Shown here one piece after another: positions 18,614 through 28,979 of a stretch of DNA of 64,000 bases. Location of the stretch: NCBI GenBank assembly GCA_963825075.1, contig CAWGRX010000036.1, positions 248,001-312,000 on the forward strand, given 5' to 3'. The DNA comes from CAWAVN01 sp963825075 (lineage in GTDB: Bacteria > Planctomycetota > Planctomycetia > Planctomycetales > Planctomycetaceae). The translations under genes were made by a program, and so were the position numbers. Positions within the stretch are counted from its first letter, which is position 1. Every line of letters begins with the position of its first letter. Under the pieces are notes generated by a model. The model made no database searches, was not told the DNA's origin, and saw nothing but the letters and a program-made list of their open reading frames with translations.

Positions 18614-19519
18614 TTACACCACCACGCGAAACAGCGAATCCGCGATTGGGGCAATTTGCGTGTGCCAGGTCGAAAGCGATCGGCCGGAGAGAACCTGGAG
18701 GCCGATCAGCGTGACCAGCAAAAACCCAGAGGCCCAGACCGTCAGCCAGGCGACCTGCTTGCCGGTCGGCCGCTTGGTTGTGAGCAGCCAGCCGAAAAGG
18801 ATGAGCATCACCAGCCAGGCGACGCCGTTGCCGACGATCACCGGATCGGTAAAGGAGATGGGCGATTCGCCTTTCCGGGAATACCAGCCAAGCCCCACGC
18901 CGGTGGCCAAACCCAAAGTGAGCAAAGGCACGGTCAGGACCACCGCCCACCAATTCAGGCGGGCCAACAGTTCCAGGTTGGGAAGCTTGAGGCCGTTTTT
19001 CATTGCGTGTTTATGCTTCAGCCGATGATGTTGAAAGAGATACATCATACTCAACACAATGCCCAGAATCACGCCCGCGATTCCAAACAGCAGTAAGCTG
19101 GCATGGAGCATTTTCCAACTGCGTTCGGCTTCCATCATCGTGTTGGGCGATTCGCTGATGAAATACGTCGAGCCGATCAACACCAGCACCAAAGGCAACA
19201 AAAACAGCCCCACCAACAAGTTGCGATCGACCGCCGTCAACACGATATAGAACAGAATCGCGACCCAAGCCAGGACGAGCATCCAATCGTGGGAGGAACT
19301 CAACAGGGGTGGCAGTTGGGATTCTTGGCTGCGGCCGATCAAATAAATCGTATGAGCCGTCAGCCCGGCGAGCGCAAAACCGAGCATGAACAGACGATTG
19401 ATCGCCGTCTGTTTGAGCAGCCGCACGCCTTCCAAGGCCAGCGTCACAAGATAGCTGGCGAGAAAACAAAACACGCTGACATTGGCCCAAGGTATTGCCG
19501 GGTTCCCCATCATTGGCAT
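18614..19519 (-). CDS. Cytochrome c assembly protein, CcsA/HemX-like
   Basis: A polytopic membrane protein of about 301 residues with roughly eight hydrophobic segments (for example VSVFCFLASYLVTLAL, MLVLAWVAILFYIVLTAV, GLFLLPLVLVLIGSTYFI, ASLLLFGIAGVILGIVLSMMYLF). It carries a tryptophan/glycine region GLGWYSRKGESPISFTDP at the position of the Trp-rich motif of CcmC/CcsA proteins, plus histidines in SSSHDW and HHRLKHKH and AMLHA-type surroundings. These proteins handle heme at the membrane for cytochrome c maturation; HemX is encoded next to hemA in Bacillus. Here hemA follows by 14 bases. The start at 19519 (MPMMGNP) is a choice among several; the frame is open to 19609. Confidence 0.8.
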   Translation of the reverse strand: MPMMGNPAIPWANVSVFCFLASYLVTLALEGVRLLKQTAINRLFMLGFALAGLTAHTIYLIGRSQESQLPPLLSSSHDWMLVLAWVAILFYIVLTAVDRNLLVGLFLLPLVLVLIGSTYFISESPNTMMEAERSWKMLHASLLLFGIAGVILGIVLSMMYLFQHHRLKHKHAMKNGLKLPNLELLARLNWWAVVLTVPLLTLGLATGVGLGWYSRKGESPISFTDPVIVGNGVAWLVMLILFGWLLTTKRPTGKQVAWLTVWASGFLLVTLIGLQVLSGRSLSTWHTQIAPIADSLFRVVV

Positions 19520-19653
19520 CCGATTTGATTCTGGAATGAGACGTTCGCATCTTTCATTATGGAAAGATCCAAAAGGTCCGTAAAGCTGCGAATGCCGGCC
19601 GATCTTCAACCGCCGATTCCAGGATTGCCAACGGCAATGGCTTTTGTTAATTT

Positions 19654-19667
19654 GTTAGCATGCTAAC
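19654..19667. promoter_or_regulatory. Perfect 14-bp palindrome, SlyA/MarR-type operator candidate
   Basis: The palindrome gttagcatgctaac lies in the 290-bp gap between the divergent CcsA-like gene and the RND efflux operon. The central 12 bases TTAGCATGCTAA differ by one base from the known SlyA consensus TTAGCAAGCTAA. Beyond one mismatch on each side the symmetry continues with AATT/AATT. It sits in an AT-rich stretch about 145 bases before the membrane fusion protein start. No regulator gene is linked in this window, so the regulator's identity is inference. Confidence 0.5.
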
Positions 19668-19810
19668 TAATTTTTTTGGGGGCGAAATCTTGTGTCCGGT
19701 CGATTGAAAGCAATGTCGGGACGAGCGCAGGTGGCAGTGGTAACAGGAATGCCATTTGCTGAAGATGCAAGTGTTTTCATTGAATCGGACGGTTCTTGAG
19801 GGATGCGAAA

Positions 19811-21073
19811 ATGTTTCGAGTTTCCACGTCTTGGCTTGCCATGCTCGTTATGGCGGCGGTGCCGGCGACTTGGTTTGGGGGATGCCAGCAGAAGAATGCG
19901 TTTCAATCGCCTCCGCCGCCGGAAGTGACGGTCGCCCGGCCGATCGAACGGCCCGTGGCAGATACGGTGCAGTTCACCGGAACGACGGAAGCTTCGGCCA
20001 AGGTGGATTTGCGATCCCAGGTCACGGGGTATTTGAAAAAGATCACGTTCAAGGATGGAGCCGACGTGAAAAAGGGCGAACTGTTGTTCGTGATCGATCA
20101 GGCTCCATTTGAGGCCAAGTACAATTCGGCCGAAGCGAATCTGCAAAAGGCCGAGGCCGAGTTAAAATTGGCTCAAAGCTCGCTCAGGCGAATTCAAAAC
20201 CTGTACAACAGGAGCGCCGCCACGGAGACCGAATTGGAATCGCAGCAGGCGCAAGCGGCCAGCAAAGCCGCCGATGTCAAAGCCGCCGAAGCGGCGAAAG
20301 AAGAGGCCAAGCTAGAACTCGACTACACCGAAATTCACGCTCCGATCGACGGGCGGATCGGCCGGCATCTTGTGGATGTCGGCAATCTGGTCGAAAGCGA
20401 TCAGACGCTGCTGGCGACAATCGAGAGCATCGAACCCATTTATGCCTATTTCGATGTGAGCGAAAGCGAACTCTTGAAATTCAGGGAAATGCTCCGCAAG
20501 AACGAACTGCCCAACCCGGAGAAGCATCCCCCCGCGCTTTATCTGGGCTTGTCCGACGAGCAAGGCTATCCGCACCAGGGGCATCTCGACTTTCGCCAGT
20601 TGGGAGTCGATCCGGAGACGGGGACGATTCTCCGCCGGGGCGTGTTCCCCAACCAGGACCGCTTTTTAATTCCGGGACTGTTCGTCCGCATTCAGGCGAC
20701 CGTCGGCGAGCCGGTGAAAAGGCTGTTGGTTGAGGAGCGGGCCATTGGAACCGACCAGCGGGGCAGCTATCTCTTGGTGCTGAGTGAGGAGAACAAAGTC
20801 GAATACCGCCCGGTCCAACTGGGCATCAGCACGGATGGGATGCGCGTGATCCGCAAGGGCGTCGGACCGCAGGATTGGGTCATCGTCGACGGCCTCCAGC
20901 GTGCCCGTCCCGGCGAATCCGTTAGGCCGAAGAAAGAAAAAATGATCGCGCCCGCAGGCGCGCTCCTTCGAAAAAAGACACAACCTCCGAGCAACCGGTC
21001 AGCGACCGCCAGGCGGAATGACGTTTTATGTTTTCGCGATTTTTCATCGAACGTCCGATCTTCGCCAATGTGA
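19811..21073 (+). CDS. RND efflux periplasmic adaptor (membrane fusion) lipoprotein
   Basis: A 420-residue protein as sequenced. Lipoprotein signal with GGC at about residue 24, then the HlyD/AcrA order: barrel-sandwich half (VDLRSQVTGYLKKITFKDGADVKKGELLFVID), alpha-helical hairpin (about residues 90-165, rich in Ala/Glu/Gln), second lipoyl half (YTEIHAPIDGRIGRHLVDVGNLV) and beta-barrel (FLIPGLFVRIQATVG). It bridges the inner-membrane RND pump to an outer-membrane channel. The ATG at 19811 has GAGGGA upstream. The last 50 residues look unnatural and overlap the pump gene by 46 bases; adding one base to the A6 run near 20971 would instead end the gene with …SEQPVSDRQAE at 21021, seven bases before the pump start. 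Confidence 0.88.
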   Translation: MFRVSTSWLAMLVMAAVPATWFGGCQQKNAFQSPPPPEVTVARPIERPVADTVQFTGTTEASAKVDLRSQVTGYLKKITFKDGADVKKGELLFVIDQAPFEAKYNSAEANLQKAEAELKLAQSSLRRIQNLYNRSAATETELESQQAQAASKAADVKAAEAAKEEAKLELDYTEIHAPIDGRIGRHLVDVGNLVESDQTLLATIESIEPIYAYFDVSESELLKFREMLRKNELPNPEKHPPALYLGLSDEQGYPHQGHLDFRQLGVDPETGTILRRGVFPNQDRFLIPGLFVRIQATVGEPVKRLLVEERAIGTDQRGSYLLVLSEENKVEYRPVQLGISTDGMRVIRKGVGPQDWVIVDGLQRARPGESVRPKKEKMIAPAGALLRKKTQPPSNRSATARRNDVLCFRDFSSNVRSSPM

Positions 21074-24000
21074 TTGCGGTGGTGACCGTCATCGTGGGAT
21101 TGATCTCGCTGTGGCGGTTGCCGGTCGAGCAGTACCCGGAGATCACGCCGCCGACGATCCGCGTGACGGCGAATTATCCAGGGGCGAATGCTGAGGTCGT
21201 CTCCAACACTGTGGCCTCTCCCATCGAGCAGCAGGTCAACGGGGTGGAGAGCATGTTGTATATGTCCTCCACCTCATCGAGCGACGGGTCGTACATGTTG
21301 ACGGTGACGTTTGAGATCGGAACCGATTTGGACGCCGCCCAGGTGCTCGTTCAAAACCGCGTGGCGATTGCGGAGCCGACGCTTCCCGAAGAAGTCCGCC
21401 GGCAGGGCGTGACGACGAAAAAGCAATCCACGAACATCATTCTGGTGGTCTCGCTAACCTCGCCAGACAACCGCTATGACAGCCTGTTCCTTTCGAACTA
21501 TGCGACGCTCCGGCTGCGGGACGAGTTGAGCCGGTTGGATGGCGTGGGGGACGTGACGGTCTTCGGAGCCTCCAACTACAGCATGCGGATTTGGCTGAAT
21601 GCGGACAAGCTCAAAGCCCGCTCGCTGACCACAGAGGACGTGGCCGATGCGATCCGCGAGCAGAACGTGCAAGTCGCCGCGGGACAAATCGGCCAGCCGC
21701 CCACGCCCCAAGGGGAGAACTTGGCCTTCCAATATACCGTGACTACGCTGGGCCGGTTGAGCGACGTCGAACAATTCGAGAATATCATCGTCAAAAGCGG
21801 CCAGGGAACCCGCGTCACCCGGCTCAAGGACGTGGCCCGCGTGGAGTTGGGGGCGCAGAGCTACGATCAATACAACCTCAAACAGGGACAGCCGACGGCG
21901 AACGTCGGGATCTATCAACTGCCCGGCAGCAATGCTCTGGACGTGGCCGATCGCGTCCGCGCGGCGATGAACCGGTTGGGCAAATCATTTCCCGAAGGCG
22001 TCCAATACGATTTCCCGCTGGACACGACTGAGTTCGTGAACGCCTCGGTCCATGCCGTGTATAAGACGCTGATTGAAGCGGGCGTGCTCGTGCTGATTGT
22101 GATTCTGGTGTTTCTCGAAGACTGGCGAGCCATGCTGGTCCCTGCGACCACCGTGCCGGTGACGATTATCGGAGCCTTTTTCGCGATGGCCTTGCTCGGT
22201 TACACGGTGAATATGCTCACGCTGTTCGGGCTGGTGCTGGCGATCGGGATTGTTGTCGATGATGCGATCGTCGTCGTGGAGAACGCCGCCCACCACATCG
22301 AAGAGGGCATGGCCCCCAAGCCCGCCACGATCAAAGCCATGAGTGAAGTGCTCGGGCCGATCATCGGCATCACGCTGGTGTTGATGTCCGTGTTCCTGCC
22401 GACGGTGTTTTTGGGAGGGATCACGGGCCGGCTCTATCAACAGTTCGCTTTAACGATCGCGGCGACGGCTCTCATCAGCGCCATCAACGCCATGACGCTC
22501 AAGCCCGCCCAGTGCGCCCTGTGGCTGCGCCCCCCCAAGGAGAAGAAGAACATTTTTACGCGGGGCTTCAATGCCGTCTATGGCTGGTTCGAGCGGGTTT
22601 ATACCGCGATAATCGGGTTCCTGGTCCGGCACGTGGCGGCGGCGATGCTGGTGTTTCTCTCGCTCGTCGCGCTGACGGCGTGGTGGTACTTCCGCGTGCC
22701 CACGGGGTTTTTTCCCACGGAAGATCAAGGCTACGTTCTGGTCAGCGTGCAACTTCCCGATGCCGCCTCCCAAGAGCGAAGTCGCGAAGTCATGGCCCGG
22801 CTCGACAAAATTCTGGCGAAAACGCCGGGCGTGGAGGACTGGATCACCATCGGAGGCTTGTCGCTGTTGGATTACAGTTCGGCTTCCAACGCGGGCACGC
22901 TGTTCGTGACCTTCACCCCCTGGCACGAACGGCTGCCCAAGGGGCTGACTTTGCAAGCAATCCTGAAAGATCTCAGGAGCCGCTTCGACGCCGTCGAGGA
23001 TGCGATCGTCTTCCCGTTTCCGCCGCCGGCGATTCGCGGGCTGGGCGTGCGCGGCGGGTTTGAAATGCAGATTCAGGATCGGGGCGACTTGGGCCGCAAT
23101 GCCCTGTATCAAGTGGTCATCGAGACCACCGAAGATGCGCGAAGCCAAACCGGACTGACGGCGCTCAACACGACATTCCGGCCCGGCGTGCCGCAGATTT
23201 ACGTCGATGTGGACCGCGTGAAGGTGAAATCGCTGGACGTGCCTTTGGCGAGCGTGTTTGCGACGCTGCAAACCTATCTCGGTTCGTCCTACGTCAACGA
23301 CTTCAACAAATTCGGCCGGGTTTATCAGGTCCGGCTCCAGGCCGAGGCGAAGTTCCGAGCCAAGCCGGAGGACATCCGCCGCTTGGACGTCCGCAACCGG
23401 GCCGGGGAGATGGTTCCCTTGGGAACGGTCGCCGACGTGCGGAGAGCCTTCGGTCCGCAAACGATCACCCGCTACAATCTTTATCCGTCGGCTTCGGTCA
23501 CGGGCGAACCGGCCCAAGGCTACAGCACCGGCGAAGTCGCTCGATCTCATGGAGCAGATCGCCGCCCAGAACCTGCCCGACCAAATGGGCTACGAGTGGA
23601 CCGGCATGGCCTATCAGGAAAAACAAGTCGGCGGGCAGGCCCTTATCGTGTTCGGAATGGCGGTGCTGTTGGTGTATCTGGTGCTCGCGGCTCAGTACGA
23701 AAGTTGGTTCATTCCGGCGGCGGTGATTTTGGTCGTGCCGCTGGGCTTATTAGGAGCGATCGCCGCCGTCTCGATCAGGGGCCTGGACAACAACCTCTAC
23801 ACGCAAATCGGCATCGTGCTGATCATCGCCCTCGCCAGCAAGAATGCGATTCTGATCGTCGAGTTCGCCCGCAACATTCACGCGGAGGGCGAATCAATCC
23901 GCGAGGCGGCGATCGAAGCGGCCCGGCGGCGGTTCCGGCCGATTCTGATGACTTCGTTCGCGTTCATTCTGGGCGTGGTGCCGCTGGTGATCGCCACAGG

Positions 24001-24304
24001 CGCCGGTGCCGCCGGTCAGCGGGCGTTGGGGACAGCCGTGTTCGGCGGGATGATCGCCTCGACCGTGCTGGCGGTGTTCTTCGTGCCGGTGTTTTTCGTA
24101 CTGTTTCAGAACCTCGCCGAGTTGTGGAGCGGCCGCGGCCGGAAATCCAAAACTGAAAACGGAGACGGCCAACAGGTCGGCAACGGGGAGTTCCAGGAAA
24201 CGCCGGGCCTCGTGCAACTGCGAATGACCTGGGAATCTTCCGAAGATTTCAAAACCCAACCGCCCGACGGCAACGAATCCACTCTGCAAAATGAGTCACC
24301 GTAA
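21028..24304 (+). CDS. RND efflux pump permease (HAE1/AcrB-type), interrupted by one frameshift
   Basis: Inner-membrane proton-driven drug exporter. The N-terminal frame has the characteristic start (FIERPIFANVIAVVTVIVGL), the first porter domains, TM2-TM6 with GLVLAIGIVVDDAIVVVEN (the TM4 Asp-Asp pair of the proton relay), and the second periplasmic half. After GYSTGE the frame is lost at about 23537; the other frame resumes with LDLMEQIAAQNLPDQMGYEWTGMAYQE and continues through TM8-TM12 (LVYLVLAAQYESW, IALASKNAILIVEFA, PILMTSFAFILGVVPL) to 24304. Deleting the T at 23537 gives GEALDLMEQ and a protein of 1,091 residues, normal for the family. No outer-membrane channel gene is linked. A strong terminator follows. 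Confidence 0.92.
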
Positions 24305-24320
24305 CGATCGTTCGAGCAAT

Positions 24321-24367
24321 GACTGAACGGCACGGCGCTAATTAGGGTCGTGCCGTTCAGTTTTTTT
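24321..24367. terminator. Rho-independent terminator with perfect 12-bp stem
   Basis: Arms ctgaacggcacg (24322-24333) and cgtgccgttcag (24348-24359) with a 14-base loop containing ggcgctaa, followed by seven T. The arm sequence belongs to the GCGGCACGGCGCTA repeat family seen at 6747 and 35165, here apparently used as a terminator between the convergent pump and amidohydrolase genes. Confidence 0.85.
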
Positions 24368-24423
24368 GAGGAACACATTTTCAAACACGGTCTAAACAAA
24401 GTTCCGTTGATGGACGTCGGAAT

Positions 24424-27400
24424 CTATTCGCCCGTCGTTTTGGTTTCTTCGCCCACTTTGGTTTGCTCCGCCGCGGGTTTCTTTTCCAGGAGCCGCTGGC
24501 GGTAGCGGTGGTAGAAGCGGATTTGGCGGCTGTCGGGAGCATAGGGTTTGCCGGCGATGAAGGTGCCTTTGATGTTCGACGTGTGCTGCAAGGGGCCGCC
24601 GTCGAGGATCACGAGGTTCGCGGTTTTTTCCGGGGTCAGCGAGCCGGTTTGATTGTCGATGCCCAGAATCTCCGCGGCCGAGAGCGTCACGGCTTTGAGG
24701 CCCTCTTCCGGCGGCAAGCCGTAAGCCACGGCCATTGCGGATTCAAACGGCGTGTTCCGGCTGTTGGAGGCGTTGTCGGAACGAATGCAGAACTTCACGC
24801 CCGCTTCAAACAATCGGCCGGGATTGGCATAGGGGGCATCGGATGGGTCGGCATTTGACATCGGCGAGCGCATCACCGGGCCGACGATCACCGGGACCTC
24901 GCGGGCCTTCAGTTCGCCCGCCAACTTCCAGGCATCCGTGCCACCGGTGATGACGAGCTTCAGCTTTTCCTTCTCGGCGAACAAAAGGGACTCGGCGATG
25001 GCTTTCTGGGAATCCGCCTCGACGAACACCGGCTTTTGGCGGGTGACGTAGGGCCTAAGCGCTTCCAACCGCGGGTCGGTGATCGGGCCTAAACGATTCT
25101 GCTCTTCAGCTTTCATTTGGAGGCGGTCGTAGAGGCGGGCTTCTTCGAGAAACTCGCTGAGTTCATCCTGCTGTTTCTTCGACCTAGGCCAGATGATTTG
25201 CAGGCCGGCTTCGTAGTTTTGCACCATGTCGGGCGCAGTCCAGCCGCTCAGCTGGGCGATCGAAGTTTGCCCCGCGATCACGCCGCCGGTGGGCCGAATC
25301 ATAATTGACGTGATCCCGCCGGCGCGGGCGACGGGAATGAGTTCCGAATCCACATTCAGTCCGACGCCGGCCCGCAGGTCGGGCTGGTATTGCCCGCCCT
25401 CGGCGTAGTCGTGCGTCTCGCGGACTTTGCCGATCTCGACGAGCCCCAACTGCGTGCCGGCGTCGATGAAGCCGGGAGCGATGTGCATCCCGCTGCAGTC
25501 GATAATTTTCGTGCCGGCCGGGATTTCCAGATTCTTTCCGATCCCGGCAATCTTGCCGGCTTCGATCAACAGCGTGCCCTCGGCAATCACCGGAGCATCC
25601 ACGGGATAGAGCGTCGCATGCGTAAGGGCATAGCGGCCGGTCGCGGTTTCGCTCAAATCCAAGGTGCGATTGCGGGCCGCGAGCGAAGCGAACTTTAGCT
25701 TGGGCGGCGTGGCGGAGTTTGCTCTCGCTTTGTCGGACATTGCGGTGGGGGCGTGGGCACGGTCGAAGTAGATTTCGCCTTCGATGATCGTCATCTCGCA
25801 CCGCGAAAACGCATTCAGCGGATGGCCGTTGTAGATCGCCAGATCGCCGTCCTTGCCGACTTCCAAAGAACCCATGCGATCGTCCAGGCCCAATTCGCGG
25901 GCGGAATTTAACGTGATGGTCTTGATGGCATCATCCACCGGCATGTTGCCGTAGCGGACGGTCTTGGCGGCTTCGTGATAGAGGTGCCGAATCAGTTCCG
26001 CGTCGTCGCTTTTGATGACGATGTTCGCCCCGGCTTCGTTTAAGAGCGCGGCGTTATAAGGCGTGGCATCGAAGGCTTCGACTTTATAGGCCCACCAGTC
26101 GGCGAAGGTGCTGCAACTGGCTCCATGAGCCACGATTTCGGGAGCGATCTTATAACCCTCCAAAACATGCTGGAGCGACCACACGCGAATGCCCAAGTCG
26201 CTGGCGACGCGGAGCAGCATCAAAATCTCGTCCGCCCGGTAGCAGTGGGAGTGGATGAATTTCTTGTGGTTGACAATGTCCGCGAGGGCTTCCAGCCGCA
26301 GGTCGCGGCGGGGCGGCAACGTCGTCTTACCGGACTTTTGGCGTTCGTATTCGTTCCATTTTCGGCGGTAGTCGAGGCTTTCCATGAAGGCCCGGTTGAG
26401 GGTGGCTTCGACGCCGAGCCGGGTGTTGGGAAACCGCGTTTGGCGGTACTTCACGTTTTCGCCGAGGGCGAACTTCACGCCCTGCGGAGCATCGTAAAGG
26501 ATATGTTCCCGGGCGGTCTTGCCGTGCTTGAGTTTGACGACCGCATCCTGCCCGCCGATGACGTTTGACGACCCGTGCAAGATTCGCGCGGCCGTCACGC
26601 CGCCGGCGAGAGCGCGGTATTCCGAGGGATCATCGGTGTTGATCACATCTTTAATCCGCACCTCCGGCACGATGGACTGTGTGTATTCGTTGATGCCTTC
26701 GGTAATCATAATGTGGCTGTGCGTATCAATGATGCCCGGCATCACATAACGGCCGGCGGCATCGATCACCCGCATGCCGGGATCGGGCCGGAGATTCTTT
26801 CCTATCGCCGCCACTTTGCCGGCACGAATCAGGACCGAAGCCCCTTCCAACGTCTCCCCGGTGCCGGTGATGATTGTGCCGTTTTGAATTAGCACATTCC
26901 CGCCCGTGGAAAAGGGACGCGAGGAAATGCGGTCGGAATCCAGTTCGGTAGGAAGCTTATCGGAGGGGAACCGCTCGGCGACGGCGGGCGATGGTGGGGC
27001 TTCTTTCACGGAGGAGTGATCGCGGACGGCGGTCCATTGGGACGTGCCGCCGAAGGGGTATTTCATTTCGCCGGTGAGCCTGGCGTCTTGGAGCTTGCCG
27101 GTGAATTGGAACTGCACGGCCTCCTCGTTCGTCTTGCCGAACCGCACGGCGAATTCGATTTTTTCTTGGTTGATCTGACCGGAAGTCACGCTGCCGTTGC
27201 CTTGGGGACTGCGGAAAGTTCCGGCGAGTTTTTCGCCGTCTCGTGTGAAGTTGAGCGTGGCCTTGGTTGGTGCGGGTTGGTTTTGGATGGTCAGTTTCCA
27301 CGCCCCCATCAACGGGCTTTCCGCGACGGCGGGTTGGGTTACCTGTGTTTTGTTCTTTTCCGCGATGACGGGGTTTTCGTTTTGGTTGTATTCAAACTGC

Positions 27401-28776
27401 CGCCCATCGACGAACAGATGCCGCACCTTGGTGGTTTTATCGTCGAAGGGCTTGGTGAGAACCACCACGCTGCCGAGCTTGCCGGCTTCCAGAGTTCCCA
27501 GGCGGTCGGCGACATCCAGGATACCGGCGGGAGATGTCGTCAACGCGGCGAGGGCCGTATCTTTCGGTAAACCATGCTCAATGAGCGTCCGCACCGCGGC
27601 GAGCATGTCGGCGTGGGTTTTCAATTCCCGGGAAGTCAGCCCGAACCGCAGACCGCGTTCGCGGAGTTCCGCAAAGCCCCGCACCCACTTGAGCCATTTC
27701 GCCTGCCGATCGTGCCCTAGACGGAGCGGATCTTTGATGTCGGCGGAGAGCTTTTTGTCGCCCGATGGTTTTTCGAGCTTGGGCATTTCGCCGAAGTCGA
27801 GTTGCAAAATTAGATCGGTTTTAGTTTTTTTCAATCGTTCGAGACAACGGTGGGCATCGCGGCCACCCCAGATCACCGGCTTGAGGTGCTGCTGTTCGCA
27901 AAAGTCCAAGGCCCGGTGAATGTCGTCCCGGCTCTCGGCGAGAAACACCGGCCGGCGTTTTCCTTCCTGCACTTGATGCAAAGTTTCCAAAGTCGCATCG
28001 ACCGGCGGGCGGGCGATAGCGGTTTTCGATTCGCGGTAGAGCTGCCAATGGTCCGCGTAATGCCCGGCATCCAGAAACGCTTGCCGCAAGTGGGCCGTGG
28101 CTCCCATGAGCGTTGCGGGATAAGTGTCGCCGCCCAGCCGCTCGAGGCGAAAGACATTAAAAGTGCTCCGGACCATCACCGCGTCCCGCGGCGTTTGCCC
28201 GCCGGTCGCAACCAGACTGCCCTGGCCGCTCGCTAATCCCGCATCCGGCAACACATGAAGTGCCGCAAAGCCGGCTTTCCGCAGTTCGTCCAATTTGGCC
28301 GTGTCGAGTTTGAGGTTCTCGGCGGTTTGATATTCCGGCGTTAGACCTTTGCGGTTGTCGGACCGGGTCGCCGCGAGCACATAGCGGGACGTGTCCCATT
28401 TGCGGCCGGGAGCCGGCTGCGGTTTTTTTTCGGTATCCAAAATTTGGTTGCCGCCGGCATCGATGAAGGCGGCATACACGAACAGCCCCTCACCGGGAAT
28501 GATCTGGGCCTCGGCCGGCGGGGTGACGTTTTTCCCGACAGCTTCGATCACTCCGTTTTGAATGACCACAGTCGCCCCTTCGATCGTTTCGCCGGGACGG
28601 ACGATGACGGTCGCATTCTGGATGGCAAACGCCTGCGGATGAAAACCGGTGAGCCGGCCGTCCTCGGCCTGCAAAACACCAGCGGATGAAAGCAACAGAA
28701 ACAACAAACACAAACCGAATATCCGACGAGACGCGGAAAACCGAGAGGCGTGAAGCGGGAGTTGGGGGTGCGGCAT
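24424..28776 (-). CDS. Secreted protein of three tandem amidohydrolase modules
   Basis: A 1,450-residue protein with a signal peptide (RRIFGLCLLFLLLSSAGVLQAE). The ATG at 28776 has GGAG eight bases upstream; the longer frame to 28953 is rejected. Module 1 (about 25-480) has the composite beta-sandwich (ATVIVRPGETIEGATVVIQNG) but where the HxH metal motif should be it reads FIDAGGNQ. A small beta domain (about 490-590) follows. Module 2 (about 620-1010) is complete: IDTHSHIMI near 687, HSHCYRADE near 842, and KSDDAEL near 922. Module 3 (about 1040-1440) again lacks HxH (FIDAGTQLG) but keeps the C-terminal pattern IRSDNASNSRNTPFESA. Amidohydrolases of this type include imidazolonepropionase-like and peptidase-like enzymes. 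Substrate unknown. One active and two degenerate modules is inferred. Confidence 0.85.
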   Translation of the reverse strand: MPHPQLPLHASRFSASRRIFGLCLLFLLLSSAGVLQAEDGRLTGFHPQAFAIQNATVIVRPGETIEGATVVIQNGVIEAVGKNVTPPAEAQIIPGEGLFVYAAFIDAGGNQILDTEKKPQPAPGRKWDTSRYVLAATRSDNRKGLTPEYQTAENLKLDTAKLDELRKAGFAALHVLPDAGLASGQGSLVATGGQTPRDAVMVRSTFNVFRLERLGGDTYPATLMGATAHLRQAFLDAGHYADHWQLYRESKTAIARPPVDATLETLHQVQEGKRRPVFLAESRDDIHRALDFCEQQHLKPVIWGGRDAHRCLERLKKTKTDLILQLDFGEMPKLEKPSGDKKLSADIKDPLRLGHDRQAKWLKWVRGFAELRERGLRFGLTSRELKTHADMLAAVRTLIEHGLPKDTALAALTTSPAGILDVADRLGTLEAGKLGSVVVLTKPFDDKTTKVRHLFVDGRQFEYNQNENPVIAEKNKTQVTQPAVAESPLMGAWKLTIQNQPAPTKATLNFTRDGEKLAGTFRSPQGNGSVTSGQINQEKIEFAVRFGKTNEEAVQFQFTGKLQDARLTGEMKYPFGGTSQWTAVRDHSSVKEAPPSPAVAERFPSDKLPTELDSDRISSRPFSTGGNVLIQNGTIITGTGETLEGASVLIRAGKVAAIGKNLRPDPGMRVIDAAGRYVMPGIIDTHSHIMITEGINEYTQSIVPEVRIKDVINTDDPSEYRALAGGVTAARILHGSSNVIGGQDAVVKLKHGKTAREHILYDAPQGVKFALGENVKYRQTRFPNTRLGVEATLNRAFMESLDYRRKWNEYERQKSGKTTLPPRRDLRLEALADIVNHKKFIHSHCYRADEILMLLRVASDLGIRVWSLQHVLEGYKIAPEIVAHGASCSTFADWWAYKVEAFDATPYNAALLNEAGANIVIKSDDAELIRHLYHEAAKTVRYGNMPVDDAIKTITLNSARELGLDDRMGSLEVGKDGDLAIYNGHPLNAFSRCEMTIIEGEIYFDRAHAPTAMSDKARANSATPPKLKFASLAARNRTLDLSETATGRYALTHATLYPVDAPVIAEGTLLIEAGKIAGIGKNLEIPAGTKIIDCSGMHIAPGFIDAGTQLGLVEIGKVRETHDYAEGGQYQPDLRAGVGLNVDSELIPVARAGGITSIMIRPTGGVIAGQTSIAQLSGWTAPDMVQNYEAGLQIIWPRSKKQQDELSEFLEEARLYDRLQMKAEEQNRLGPITDPRLEALRPYVTRQKPVFVEADSQKAIAESLLFAEKEKLKLVITGGTDAWKLAGELKAREVPVIVGPVMRSPMSNADPSDAPYANPGRLFEAGVKFCIRSDNASNSRNTPFESAMAVAYGLPPEEGLKAVTLSAAEILGIDNQTGSLTPEKTANLVILDGGPLQHTSNIKGTFIAGKPYAPDSRQIRFYHRYRQRLLEKKPAAEQTKVGEETKTTGE

Positions 28777-28944
28777 GATGGGGTCTCCGAGGTTGGAAAA
28801 TTCGGGCAGGAGAGGATTTCTTCGGGCGACAAGACGCCGCCGCGACGAAAACGCCGGGATACACCAGCCTATCCCGGCGGGAGGCGAATTCCTAGTTTCC
28901 GGCGAGAAACTCGATAAAATGTGCGGAAAGGATGCAGAGAAGAA

Positions 28945-28972
28945 TTGACACAATTCGATAAGACGTTATGAT
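28945..28972 (+). promoter_or_regulatory. Strong sigma-70-like promoter, plus strand
   Basis: TTGACA at 28945-28950, a 16-base spacer, and TATGAT at 28967-28972. It is one of only two near-consensus pairs I found. It points towards rho, but rho starts 700 bases further on, so it would drive either a very long rho leader or a separate non-coding transcript. Downstream of it I recognise no known RNA family. Confidence 0.55.
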
Positions 28973-28979
28973 TAAGTTG

